Of a stretch of 64,000 nucleotides of DNA, positions 45,668 to 54,308 are shown piece by piece; positions within the stretch are counted from its first letter, which is position 1; each line of letters starts with the position of its first letter. Below the pieces are notes generated by a model, which was not told the DNA's origin, did not search any database, and worked only from the letters and a program-made list of their open reading frames with translations. Source of the DNA: Pleomorphomonas sp. PLEO (GTDB taxonomy: Bacteria > Pseudomonadota > Alphaproteobacteria > Rhizobiales > Pleomorphomonadaceae); assembly GCF_041320595.1 (NCBI RefSeq), contig NZ_CP166625.1, positions 4,958,001-5,022,000 on the forward strand. The letters are read 5' to 3'. Both the position numbers and the translations under genes were made by a program.

Positions 45668-46816
45668 TCAGCCGCGCTGACGCTTGGCGCCGAGCATGAT
45701 CTCCAACGCCTTGTCGTAATCGGGCACGATGTCGTATTCGGCCGAACGGCCCATTTCTTCCTCAAGGCTGTCCCACTGGATGGCATCCAGCTCGTCCTTG
45801 GTGAACAGATCGAAGCAGGCCTTGTTGCCCATCTGCGCCACCGGGTTGAAGGTGCCCTCGGCGAAGGCCACCGTGTGCGCCACCTTGGGATCCTGGACGT
45901 ATTCGAGGAATTGGATGGCGAGCGGCGAAAGCTGCGGGTTGTTGACCGTGGAGGTGATCTCGATCCAGGACACACCGCCCTTGCCGTTGATCGGCCCCTT
46001 CAGTGGCGTAACCGCCCGAAGGTTGGGATAGCCATCGGCGCGGGCCGGCGACACGGAGTAGGTACCGCCGGTGAAGTGCAGGTCGATCTCGCCGGAGATC
46101 AGCGCCTGGTTCATGGTGGCGATGTCGCCGATCATCTTGGCGCCCTTGAAGATGCGAACGGCGGTCTCTTGGAACAGCTTGAAGTCGGCTTCCGTGTGCG
46201 CCACGAACGGGTTGATGCCGGCGGTGAGGAAGATGTCGAAGACGTTCCAGTCGTCGGATTCGAGGATGCCGTACTTGCCGGCCAGCGACGCATCGTTGAA
46301 CAGGTTCCAGCCCTGCTCCTCAGCAGTGGCCCGGCTGACCTTGTCGGTGTTGACGACGAAGGAATACGGCCCGAAGCGCTGGGCCATGCCGAGCAGATCC
46401 TTGCCGTCATCACTCATCGCCCAACGGTAGGGCGCCTTGAAGGCCGGCAGCATCCTGTCGAAATAGGGCTCGAAGGTTTCGCGCGGCAGCGGCTTGATCA
46501 GACCGGCCGGCGCCATCACTTTGCGCGCCCAGGGATTGTTGACGTTGATCAGGTCCCAGACGTTGGTCTCGCCGGCCCTGAGGCGGTTGATCATCGTCGG
46601 GTCGTTGGTGAGGCTTTCCGCCTTCACCGTGGCGCTCTTGGCCGCCCGGAACGGGTCGAGCACCTGCGCCGAATTGTAACCCTCCCAGCAGAGGATATTG
46701 AGTTCGCTCTCGCGGGCAGCGAACGCACGGCTGGCGGAAAGAAGCGGGCCGGCGAAGGCCGCCGCCCCCATCATCTGCAACATGTTGCGCCTGGACATCG
46801 GACCCATGGGACCCAT
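45668..46816 (-). CDS. Periplasmic binding protein, PotD-like, probable Tat substrate
   Basis: A 382-residue solute-binding protein. The signal peptide has twin arginines in MSRRNMLQMMGAAAFAGPLLSASRAFA, so Tat export is plausible. The mature part begins LNILCWEGYNSAQVLDPF and contains typical PotD-family blocks (LRAGETNVWDLINVNNPW, FGPYSFVVNTDKV). AGGAAAGGG precedes the ATG. It starts the transporter operon and is divergent from the SDR gene. The ligand is likely an amine or amino alcohol. Confidence 0.91.
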   Translation of the reverse strand: MGPMGPMSRRNMLQMMGAAAFAGPLLSASRAFAARESELNILCWEGYNSAQVLDPFRAAKSATVKAESLTNDPTMINRLRAGETNVWDLINVNNPWARKVMAPAGLIKPLPRETFEPYFDRMLPAFKAPYRWAMSDDGKDLLGMAQRFGPYSFVVNTDKVSRATAEEQGWNLFNDASLAGKYGILESDDWNVFDIFLTAGINPFVAHTEADFKLFQETAVRIFKGAKMIGDIATMNQALISGEIDLHFTGGTYSVSPARADGYPNLRAVTPLKGPINGKGGVSWIEITSTVNNPQLSPLAIQFLEYVQDPKVAHTVAFAEGTFNPVAQMGNKACFDLFTKDELDAIQWDSLEEEMGRSAEYDIVPDYDKALEIMLGAKRQRG

Positions 46817-47117
46817 CGGAAAACCCTTTCCTGCTGACGGTTGGTCTGTTCCCTTTTGTTATGTTGGAAGTCTGTCGCAAAAATGTGTTGTTTACAACAT
46901 CAATTTCATTGGGCATGTTGACCGGCATCGAAGGGCAGCCGTGCGGAGAGCGACGGGCTCGGGGTTGCAACGGCCAGTTCTTTACGCGTCAAAATTCCTT
47001 GTTTTCTGGGATTTCCAATAATTTCGCCGGCAACCGCATCTTTTTTGTTCGCCCGCTGCCGCAAGCATGATCGATGTGCCGGAATTTTGATCAAGCAACA
47101 ACAGAAGGTGGAACAGA
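46817..47117. promoter_or_regulatory. Divergent promoter region with a TGTTG-N4-CAACA palindrome
   Basis: This 301-bp region separates the PotD-like and SDR genes and has no coding frame. It contains the palindrome TGTTGTTTACAACA at 46886-46899 and further ATGTTG copies at about 46861 and 46915. The same half-sites recur before the kinase gene at 50372, so they are candidate operators for the DeoR-family regulator. Confidence 0.5.
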
Positions 47118-47894
47118 ATGTTGAAGTCGCTACACGGAAGGACCGTGATTGTTACCGGCGGTAGCCGGGGCATCGGCAAGGGAATTGCCGTTCGCTTTGG
47201 CGAGGCCGGCCTCAACGTGCTGGTGGTGTCGCGAAGCGAATCCGATGCCTCGGCCGTTGCCAAAACAATCGGGCCGAATGCCAGCGGCTTTGGCGCCGAC
47301 GTATCAACGCCCGAAGGCTGCGCGGCGATGGCCAAGGCCGCGGTCGATCGCTATGGCGCGATCAACGTTCTGTGCGCCAATGCCGGCATCTTTCCGGCGG
47401 CCAAACTGTCGGACATGACGCCGGCCGACTTCGATCATGTGATTTCCACAAACCTCCGCTCCACCTTCCTCAGTGTATCGGCAGTGCTGAAGGCAATGAC
47501 GGCAGCGGGAAGTGGCCGCATCGTGCTCACCTCATCGATCACCGGCCCGGTCACCGGCTATCCCGGCTGGTCGCACTACGGCGCCAGCAAGGCAGGCCAG
47601 CTTGGCTTCATGCGCACGGCGGCAATCGAACTGGCGCCGAAGGGCATCACAGTCAACGCCGTGCTGCCGGGCAACATCTTCACCGAGGGTCTCGAAGGCA
47701 TGGGACCGGACTATATCGCCAAGATGGAAGCGTCGATCCCGATGAAGCGGCTCGGCACGGTGGCCGACATCGCCAATGCAGCGTTGTTTTTTGCCTCCGA
47801 AGAAGCTGCCTACATCACCGGCCAGACCATCACCGTCGATGGCGGACAGATCCTGCCGGAGAGCCTGGGCGCGCTCGAGGCGATGGACGGCTAG
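47118..47894 (+). CDS. Short-chain dehydrogenase/reductase
   Basis: A 258-residue Rossmann-fold oxidoreductase. The cofactor motif is TGGSRGIGKG (about 14-23), followed by ANAGIFP (about 88-94), the catalytic Ser in LTSSITGP, and YxxxK in HYGASKAGQ (about 153-161), ending in YITGQTITVDGGQILPE. Sequence resembles FabG-like sugar and polyol dehydrogenases. It lies between the transporter and the phospho-lyase/kinase pair and may oxidise or reduce the same compound. A strong terminator follows. Confidence 0.93.
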   Translation: MLKSLHGRTVIVTGGSRGIGKGIAVRFGEAGLNVLVVSRSESDASAVAKTIGPNASGFGADVSTPEGCAAMAKAAVDRYGAINVLCANAGIFPAAKLSDMTPADFDHVISTNLRSTFLSVSAVLKAMTAAGSGRIVLTSSITGPVTGYPGWSHYGASKAGQLGFMRTAAIELAPKGITVNAVLPGNIFTEGLEGMGPDYIAKMEASIPMKRLGTVADIANAALFFASEEAAYITGQTITVDGGQILPESLGALEAMDG

Positions 47895-47926
47895 AGCCGG
47901 CTTCTGAACTTGTCCCAATGTTCGAA

Positions 47927-47957
47927 GGGGCGGCACGTTGTGCCGCCCCCTTTTTTT
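47927..47957 (+). terminator. Rho-independent terminator after the SDR gene
   Basis: A perfect 10-bp stem (GGGGCGGCAC and complement), a 3-nt loop and a run of seven T. It is the strongest terminator in the window. Confidence 0.95.
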
Positions 47958-48001
47958 CTTTCAGGCATTTAGGGAACACCGCGAAGCGCGACTGAAGGCT
48001 G

Positions 48002-49330
48002 TCACCGCGCCGCCAAAATCGTCTTCAGCGTATCGAGGAAGAAATCGGCATTCTCCTTCGAGAAGCAGAGTGGCGGCCGGATCTTCAGCGTACTGCCCCA
48101 GAGACCGGCGGCGCCAATCAGGATCCCATGTTCCTTCATGGCGTTGATGACGAAGGTGGCAAGGCCCTGATCGGGCCGCCCGTCTGCGTCAACGAAGTCG
48201 AGGCCGATGAACAGGCCGGCGCCGCGTACCGCGCCGATGTCGCGACGATTCCCCATCACCGAGACAAGGCCGGACTTGAAATAGGCGCCGACGTCACGGG
48301 CGTTGTCGATCAGCCCTTCCCGCTCGATGACGTCAAGCACGGCCCCGCCGGCGGCAGCCGCCACCGGGTTACCGCCAAAGGTGTTGAAATAGCCCGTTTC
48401 CTCACAGAACTGCGTCAGCAGTTCGGGTCGGGTGACGACACCGGCCATCGGGAAGCCATTGCCCATCGGCTTACCCATGGTGACGATGTCGGGAACGATG
48501 CCATGCCGCGAGAAGCCCCATAGCCCGCCGCCTGTGCGGCCAAAGCCTGGCTGCACTTCGTCGGCGATGAACAGGCCTCCCGCCTTATGCGCCACCTCGA
48601 CCGCCGGCTTAAGGAAACCCGGCGGGTCGGCGAAGATGCCGTCTGAGGAGAAGATGGTATCGACGATCATGGCGGCGAAGCCGATGCCCTTTTGCTCGAG
48701 ATCGTCGATGGCCGCCTGAAGGTTGGCCGCGAAAAAGGCGGCGACATCGCCATCGGGCGCCAGCGCCGGATCTGGCTCGGGGATGACGCGCACGAAATCG
48801 GGCACCGGTTTCGACTTCATCGATGACGGCGAAATGGCCGTCACGTGATGGGTATTGCCGTGATAGGCGGTGCGGGTGACGACGAAGCCGCGCTTACCGG
48901 TCGCCGCTTCGGCGATGCGCATGGCGAGGTCGTTACTCTCCGAGCCGGTGCAGGTCATGGTGAGGTTGGAAAGCGGCGCCGGGAACTTCGACAGCAGCTT
49001 CTCGGCATAGACCTCGACTGGCTTGGTCAGATAGCGAGTGTGGATGTTGAGAACGGCGATCTGTTTGGCAACCGCCTCGGCAACGGCCGGGTGCGCATGA
49101 CCGATCGACGGCACATTGTTGTAGACGTCGAGATAGCGCCTGCCGTGAGCGTCATACATGAAGACGCCCTCTGCCCGCACCATCTCGATCGGCTCCTTGT
49201 AGAAGAGAACCGATGAGGCGCCGAAGGTGGCCTGCCGTTTGGCAACGCGCACCGCCAGTTCGGGGGATAGCGCAGCGCCATCCGATGCCTCGAAGCGATT
49301 AAGGGCGAGGATCTGCTTGGTCGGGCTCAT
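48002..49330 (-). CDS. Class III PLP enzyme of the phospho-lyase subgroup (ETNPPL/PHYKPL-like)
   Basis: A 442-residue fold-type I PLP protein. It has YLDVYNNVPSIGHAHPAV (about 66-83), the cofactor Asp in FIADEVQPGFGRTGGGLW (Asp258) and the Schiff-base Lys287 in VTMGKPMGNGFPM. The NNV...GHxHP and TMGKPMGNG motifs mark the subgroup that includes mammalian ethanolamine-phosphate and phosphohydroxylysine phospho-lyases rather than ordinary transaminases. The next gene upstream, overlapping by 4 bp, is an APH-type kinase, which fits a phosphorylate-then-eliminate pathway. The actual substrate is inferred only; an omega-transaminase role cannot be excluded. Confidence 0.85.
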   Translation of the reverse strand: MSPTKQILALNRFEASDGAALSPELAVRVAKRQATFGASSVLFYKEPIEMVRAEGVFMYDAHGRRYLDVYNNVPSIGHAHPAVAEAVAKQIAVLNIHTRYLTKPVEVYAEKLLSKFPAPLSNLTMTCTGSESNDLAMRIAEAATGKRGFVVTRTAYHGNTHHVTAISPSSMKSKPVPDFVRVIPEPDPALAPDGDVAAFFAANLQAAIDDLEQKGIGFAAMIVDTIFSSDGIFADPPGFLKPAVEVAHKAGGLFIADEVQPGFGRTGGGLWGFSRHGIVPDIVTMGKPMGNGFPMAGVVTRPELLTQFCEETGYFNTFGGNPVAAAAGGAVLDVIEREGLIDNARDVGAYFKSGLVSVMGNRRDIGAVRGAGLFIGLDFVDADGRPDQGLATFVINAMKEHGILIGAAGLWGSTLKIRPPLCFSKENADFFLDTLKTILAAR

Positions 49331-50331
49331 GCGACACCCTTCAGGAAATCGGCGGCAAGATAGCGTTCAGCGAGATCGACGGTTCCAGCGGTATAGGCCG
49401 GCCCCATCGACTGCGCGGTTGGTGTTTCAGCGTGCGAGGCGATCCAGGCGGTGAGTTGCATCCGCCTCAACATCACCAGCATGGGCAATGCCGCCGCCTG
49501 CTCCGGGTCGAGCGGAGCAACGCGGGCATAGCCGTCGAGCCAAGCGGCCATCAGATCTGGAATGAAGGGCTCGGTCTCCATGAAGGAAATCGAGGCGGCG
49601 AAGTCATAGGCAAACCAGGAGAAGCCGCAGTCGTCGAAATCGATGACGCCGAGCCGATCACCGTCGACCAGCAGGTTGGCGGCCCGCATGTCGGCGTGGA
49701 TCAGGCCAAAGCGGTCGGATGCCGCGCCGAAGGTTGTCGTCTCGCGATGAAGCCGCGCCGCCACCTTCTCAAGCACAGCCTGCCCCGCGGCATCGAGACC
49801 GAGCGCCTCGCGCCAGTCGCCCCAATAGGCATTCGGCCCGATAATGGTATCGAATGTCCAAGTCTTGCGAGAAAAGCCCTTGGGCGGCGACCAAGCGCGA
49901 CTATGCGCATGAAGCCGGGCTGAAATCTCGCCGAGATGGCCGTACCAGCGAGTGAGATCGCCGGCTTCGTCGGGCGCCCGGCCGGTCATGAACTCGAAGG
50001 CCACGGCGTTGCGGCGGGTTTCACCATCGGAAAACGTGGCGAGCAGCTTGCCATCGCAGGCATGAATCGGAGCCGGCGTGGCGATGACACCAGCCCCCCG
50101 CAGGGCCTCGATCCATTCCAGCTCGGAAGATATCTCATCGTCGCTGTGGTAGGCCGGACGGTGGACGCGCAGAATGAGCCGGCGACCGCCCTTTGTGTCA
50201 TCCACCAGAAAGGTCGCATTTTCCGAGATGGTCAGCAGCGACAAATTCGCCGTTTCGTCGATATTCCAGGTCGGTAGCGCGGAACGCAGACCACCTTCGA
50301 GGCGGGCGAGAAAGGCGTCGTCATAGAGCAT
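49327..50331 (-). CDS. APH-family kinase, candidate amino-alcohol or hydroxylysine kinase
   Basis: A 334-residue phosphotransferase of the aminoglycoside/choline kinase fold. The catalytic loop is LIHADMRAANLLVDG (His212, Asp214, Asn219) and the metal-binding DFDD starts at Asp231. It resembles hydroxylysine kinase and homoserine-kinase-II-like proteins more than drug-modifying enzymes. It overlaps the phospho-lyase gene by 4 bp, so the two are probably co-translated and act in sequence. Symmetric CAACA/TGTTG sites lie upstream. Confidence 0.85.
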   Translation of the reverse strand: MLYDDAFLARLEGGLRSALPTWNIDETANLSLLTISENATFLVDDTKGGRRLILRVHRPAYHSDDEISSELEWIEALRGAGVIATPAPIHACDGKLLATFSDGETRRNAVAFEFMTGRAPDEAGDLTRWYGHLGEISARLHAHSRAWSPPKGFSRKTWTFDTIIGPNAYWGDWREALGLDAAGQAVLEKVAARLHRETTTFGAASDRFGLIHADMRAANLLVDGDRLGVIDFDDCGFSWFAYDFAASISFMETEPFIPDLMAAWLDGYARVAPLDPEQAAALPMLVMLRRMQLTAWIASHAETPTAQSMGPAYTAGTVDLAERYLAADFLKGVA

Positions 50332-50371
50332 GCTGGGCCATATCCGTACTTGGCGATGTTTGGAGATGCAA

Positions 50372-50397
50372 CAACATTAATGTTGGGATTGCAACAT
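50372..50397. promoter_or_regulatory. CAACA-N4-TGTTG palindrome upstream of the kinase gene
   Basis: CAACATTAATGTTG at 50372-50385 is a perfect 14-bp palindrome, and a further CAACAT lies at 50392. The half-sites match those in the divergent transporter/SDR promoter region. It lies about 40 bp before the kinase start, a good place for a repressor. Confidence 0.5.
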
Positions 50398-50458
50398 CAA
50401 AAAGCGTGCAGTCCCTGCTCACCCTGCTGGCAGCCAAAGGACATTCGCCCGAAAAGCA

Positions 50459-50489
50459 CATCCCCGGGAAGCGGCGCTTCCCGGGGATG
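50459..50489 (-). terminator. Strong hairpin after the ribose-type binding protein gene
   Basis: A perfect 14-bp stem (CATCCCCGGGAAGC and complement) with a 3-nt loop, 30 bp after the stop of the minus-strand binding protein gene. It is followed by TGCTTTTC on that strand. Confidence 0.8.
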
Positions 50490-50519
50490 CATTCTAGACC
50501 CAAGTAAATGGGACGCGAC

Positions 50520-51455
50520 TCAGCGCGTCGCCGTCCAGCCCTTGTAGTCGGCGATGTTGTCACGCGTCACGAGCTTGGAGGGCATCAGCGTCACCTGCTG
50601 CGCGGGCTTCTTGCCGTTGAGCAGGTCGATACCGATCTGCGTGGCAAGCTGAGCCATGGCATAGGGGTCCTGGCTCGACGAGGCCAAGACGAGCGACGAC
50701 GTGTCCTTGAGTTCGGCTTCAATGTCCGGCGCGCCGTCAACGGCGGTGATGAACAGGCTCGTGCGATTGGCCTGCTTGGAGGCGAGGCTGGCGCCGATAC
50801 CCGTCGGGTCGTTGATGGCGAACACGGCGTCGATCTTCTCGAAGCGGGTCAGCATCGACTGCATGACGTTCAGACCGCCGTCGCGCGAGCCCTTGGCGTC
50901 CTGGTCGTCGGACAGCACCTTGATGCCGGAATTGGCGCCGAACACCTTCTTGCAGCCGACGACGCGGTCGATAACCGACGACACCTGCGGGCCGTTGACG
51001 ATGACGACGTCGCCCTTGCCGCCGAGCTTGTCGACGATGTACTGGCAAGCGATCTCGCCAGCCTGAACGTTGTCGGTGGTGACGGTGGCGTCGGCGCCCT
51101 CAGCGGCGGTGTCGACGGCCACGACCGGAATGCCGGCAGCCTGGGCGCGGGCGATGGCAGGGGCCACGGCCTTCGGGTCGGCCGGGTTCAAGAGGATCAG
51201 GTCGACACCGGCGGCGATAAAGTTGTCGATCTGGGTGAACTGCTTGTTCATGTCGTAGTCGTAGCCGAGGGCGGTGACTTCGACGTTGGGATTGACTTCC
51301 TTGGCCTTGTTCGTCGCGCCGGTGGCAAGGGCCACGAAGAACGGATTACCCATCGAGCCGAGAGAGATACCGATCTTGTTGAGGTCCTTGGCCCCGGCGG
51401 CGCCGGTGAGGGCGACGGCGGCGGCGGCGGCGAGCAGAATGCTGCGAGACTTCAT
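50520..51455 (-). CDS. Ribose-type sugar ABC transporter substrate-binding protein
   Basis: A 311-residue periplasmic protein of the RbsB family. The signal peptide (MKSRSILLAAAAAVALTGAAGA) is followed by IGISLGSMGNPFFVALATGA and two lobes with typical NPADPKAVAPAIARAQAAGIPVVAVD and VFAINDPTGIGASLA. It is the last gene of the ROK-ATPase-permease operon, but lies after a 266-bp gap with two hairpins, so it may be expressed at a separate level. The sugar is unknown. Confidence 0.92.
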   Translation of the reverse strand: MKSRSILLAAAAAVALTGAAGAKDLNKIGISLGSMGNPFFVALATGATNKAKEVNPNVEVTALGYDYDMNKQFTQIDNFIAAGVDLILLNPADPKAVAPAIARAQAAGIPVVAVDTAAEGADATVTTDNVQAGEIACQYIVDKLGGKGDVVIVNGPQVSSVIDRVVGCKKVFGANSGIKVLSDDQDAKGSRDGGLNVMQSMLTRFEKIDAVFAINDPTGIGASLASKQANRTSLFITAVDGAPDIEAELKDTSSLVLASSSQDPYAMAQLATQIGIDLLNGKKPAQQVTLMPSKLVTRDNIADYKGWTATR

Positions 51456-51645
51456 AATTTTACTCCTCCTTGGGATGCCGGCTGGGCCTGGCGGATCTCC
51501 TCCCGCCCGACGCGCCCGCTATGTCCGGCCGGCCGTAACGCGGTCCTGCCGGTGGATTGCAGAGGTATCGTAGTGCCGATCCGACCGGCCGATACGCCAC
51601 CCCAGATGCGGAGGCGGGGAGAGCCCGCCGCCGAATTCTTTGCGT

Positions 51646-51716
51646 GGAGCAAAAATCTTTTGCTCCAGTTCTTTGACGCATCCGCTTTGTCCGAAAAGTC
51701 TCCAACTTTTCGGACA
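51646..51716 (-). terminator. Two tandem hairpins between permease and binding protein genes
   Basis: Hairpin 1 (51688-51716) has a perfect 12-bp stem TGTCCGAAAAGT with a 5-nt loop and begins 6 bp after the permease stop on the minus strand. Hairpin 2 (51646-51666) has a 9-bp stem GGAGCAAAA with a 3-nt loop. Both lie before the binding protein gene and may partially stop transcription or protect mRNA ends. Confidence 0.6.
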
Positions 51717-51721
51717 GATGC

Positions 51722-52729
51722 TTAGGTCCGGGCACCGCCCTGCGAACGGACGCGGTCGAGCGCCACGGCGATGATGATGACAAGGCCCTTGATGATGTAC
51801 TGCCAGATGTCGCTGACACCGACGAGCACCAGCCCGTTGGACAGTACGGCGATGATCAGCGCGCCGATCAGCGTGCCCCAGATGGAGCCGACGCCACCGG
51901 TGAACGAGGTGCCACCCAGAATGACGGCGGCGATGGCGTCGAGCTCGTAGGACTGGCCGAGCTGAGTGCCATTGGCCGCGAACAGGCGCGCCGCGCTCAT
52001 CACGCCGCCAAGGCCGGCCATCAGCCCCGAGAAGCCGTAGACGAACAGGAACACCGCCCAGACCTTGATACCGGAGAGGCGAGCCGCGCTCTCGTTACCG
52101 CCGGTCGCGTAAATGTGCACGCCAAGGACGGTGCGTCGCAGGATGACCCAGGTGACGATCACCGACAGGAAGGCGATGATCACCAACCAGGGGATACCGA
52201 AGAAATAGCCATTGCCAATGAACGCGAAGGGCATGTGGGAGTTGAACACGGTGGTGTCGGCGCCGAACAGGCGGGCGACACCGCGCACGGCGGTCAGCGA
52301 GCCAAGCGTCGAGATGAATGGCGGCAAACCGATGAAGGCGACCAGCGAACCGTTGATCAGGCCAAACACCAGGCCAGCGAACAGTGCCAGCGGAATGCCG
52401 ATCAAGCCCATGTCGGGAATCAACGAGCCGATCACCGCTACCATGGCCGAGGCGGCGAGAATGGAGCCGACGGAGAGGTCAATGCCGCCGGTGAGGATCA
52501 CCGCCGTCATGCCACAAGCAAGCACCGTGTTGATCGACGCCTGTTGGGTGACGATGGAGAGGTTCTGCGGTGAGAAGAAGCGGCCGGACATCAGCTGAAA
52601 GCCGATGCCGAGCAGGATCAGGATCGGCAGCATGCCGACGGTGCGAATGATCTGCTGGATAAGGACCTGACGATTGGCGGCGGCCTTTTCCTGGCTGAGC
52701 TCAGCGGCCGAAGACGTTTCCTGGGACAT
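51722..52729 (-). CDS. Ribose-type ABC transporter permease (RbsC-like)
   Basis: A 335-residue permease with about ten helices of the BPD_transp_2 family. Signatures are NLSIVTQQASINTVLACGMTAVILTGGIDLSVGSI and the later AAVILGGTSFTGGVGSIWGTLIGALIIAVLSNGLVL. The ATG at 52729 is chosen because AGGGAA precedes it and the longer frame overlaps the ATPase gene. It follows the ATPase gene by 31 bp. Confidence 0.92.
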   Translation of the reverse strand: MSQETSSAAELSQEKAAANRQVLIQQIIRTVGMLPILILLGIGFQLMSGRFFSPQNLSIVTQQASINTVLACGMTAVILTGGIDLSVGSILAASAMVAVIGSLIPDMGLIGIPLALFAGLVFGLINGSLVAFIGLPPFISTLGSLTAVRGVARLFGADTTVFNSHMPFAFIGNGYFFGIPWLVIIAFLSVIVTWVILRRTVLGVHIYATGGNESAARLSGIKVWAVFLFVYGFSGLMAGLGGVMSAARLFAANGTQLGQSYELDAIAAVILGGTSFTGGVGSIWGTLIGALIIAVLSNGLVLVGVSDIWQYIIKGLVIIIAVALDRVRSQGGART

Positions 52730-52760
52730 AGCGGTTCCCTTGCTTGTATCTTTTATGGCT

Positions 52761-54308
52761 TCAGGCAGCCGGCGCGCTCGGATGAGCGAGACCCGCGGCC
52801 AGGGCAATGATGTTTTCCTGAGTGATGGCGACTCCGGTGGTGCTGCCGACCTCGCCAACGATATGGCCTTCCCGCATCACCAGCACGCGATCGGCGATGC
52901 CGACCACTTCCGGCATCTCCGAGGAGATGACGAGCACGCCGACGCCGGCCTTCACCAGATCGTCGATGATGCGGTAGATTTCGGACTTGGCGCCGATGTC
53001 GACACCGCGCGTCGGCTCGTCGAGGATCAACACGCGTGGCCGCGTCTCCAGCAGGCGCGACAGCAGTACCTTTTGCTGGTTGCCGCCCGACAGCGACCCC
53101 ACGTCGATGGCCGGTCCGGTGACGCGGATAGACAGCGCCTTGATGGCATCGACGGCGCGCGTCCTTGCCTTATTAAGGTCGAGCAGGCCGCCCTTGCCGG
53201 CATCGCGGCCGATCACCTGAAGGTTTATGTTCTCCTGCACCGTCATATCGAGGAAGAGGCCCTGCCCCTTGCGGTCCTCGGTGAGATAGACGATGCCGGC
53301 ATCCACCGCCTGGATCGGCCTGTTGATGTCGAGCGGCTGGCCGTCAAGCGCCACCGTGCCGCTCTTGCGGCTGTCGGCACCATAAATAAGGCGGGCAAGC
53401 TCGGTGCGCCCCGAACCGACAAGACCAGCCAGACAAAGCACTTCGCCGCGGTGAAGATCGAGCGAGCAGCCGCGGACGCGGTGTCCGTCGCTCATGTCGC
53501 GAACGGAGAGGATCACCTCACCCCGACTGCCCTGTGCGTCGTGATCCTTCTTGTAGAACTTGGAGAGGTCGCGCCCGACCATCATCTTGACCAGCTTTTC
53601 GGCCGACAGTTCGTCACGCATCAGCGTACCGACATAGCTGCCGTCTCGGAGCACCGAGCAACGGTCGGCCAACTCATAGACCTCGGCCATGCGGTGCGAA
53701 ATGTAGATGATGGCAAGGCCGTCGGCGCGCAGCGTCCGGATCAGGGTAAACAGCTTGTCGGTCTCGCGCGACGACAGTGCGGTGGTCGGCTCGTCCATGA
53801 CCAGGATGCGAGCATTGGCATGGATGGCGCGGGCGATTTCTACCATTTGCCGTTCGGCGATCGACAGCGTCGAAACCACGGTCGCCGCGCCGAAGGTGGC
53901 GCCGAGCCGATCGAGCACGCCTTGGCATTCGGCACGCATGCGCGTCCGGTCGACCTGACCGCCGGAGGATAGTTCACGGCCGAGATAGATGTTCTCGGCC
54001 ACCGTCAGGTTGGGCGACAGGCTGAGCTCCTGATAGATGACGGCGATGCCCTTCGTCTTGGCACTGAGCGGGCCATCGATGTGGATCACATCGCCATTGA
54101 TGCGAAGTTCGCCGCCGACGTCCGCCTTGTAGGCACCCGACAGGATCTTCATCAGCGTCGATTTGCCGGCGCCGTTTTCGCCCATCAGGGCGTGCACTTC
54201 GCCGGGATAGACGGTGAGCTCGACGTTGGCGAGCGCCTTCACGCCGGGAAAGGTTTTGGAGATGCCGCGCATCTCGAGGATAGGCGTCGTCTCAGGCGCG
54301 GACGGCAT
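52761..54308 (-). CDS. Ribose-type ABC transporter double ATPase (RbsA-like)
   Basis: A 515-residue protein with two nucleotide-binding domains, as usual for CUT2 sugar importers. The first has Walker [10 protein letters not shown] (about 42-50), signature [15 protein letters not shown] and Walker [16 protein letters not shown]; the second has a degenerate Walker A and [36 protein letters not shown]. It overlaps the ROK regulator gene by 17 bp, so the regulator is part of the operon. Confidence 0.94.
   Translation of the reverse strand: MPSAPETTPILEMRGISKTFPGVKALANVELTVYPGEVHALMGENGAGKSTLMKILSGAYKADVGGELRINGDVIHIDGPLSAKTKGIAVIYQELSLSPNLTVAENIYLGRELSSGGQVDRTRMRAECQGVLDRLGATFGAATVVSTLSIAERQMVEIARAIHANARILVMDEPTTALSSRETDKLFTLIRTLRADGLAIIYISHRMAEVYELADRCSVLRDGSYVGTLMRDELSAEKLVKMMVGRDLSKFYKKDHDAQGSRGEVILSVRDMSDGHRVRGCSLDLHRGEVLCLAGLVGSGRTELARLIYGADSRKSGTVALDGQPLDINRPIQAVDAGIVYLTEDRKGQGLFLDMTVQENINLQVIGRDAGKGGLLDLNKARTRAVDAIKALSIRVTGPAIDVGSLSGGNQQKVLLSRLLETRPRVLILDEPTRGVDIGAKSEIYRIIDDLVKAGVGVLVISSEMPEVVGIADRVLVMREGHIVGEVGSTTGVAITQENIIALAAGLAHPSAPAA

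Noticed and set aside
47087-47094. TTGATCAA as an FNR box upstream of the SDR gene
   Set aside because: The half-sites touch with no 4-bp spacer, so it does not fit an FNR/FixK site.
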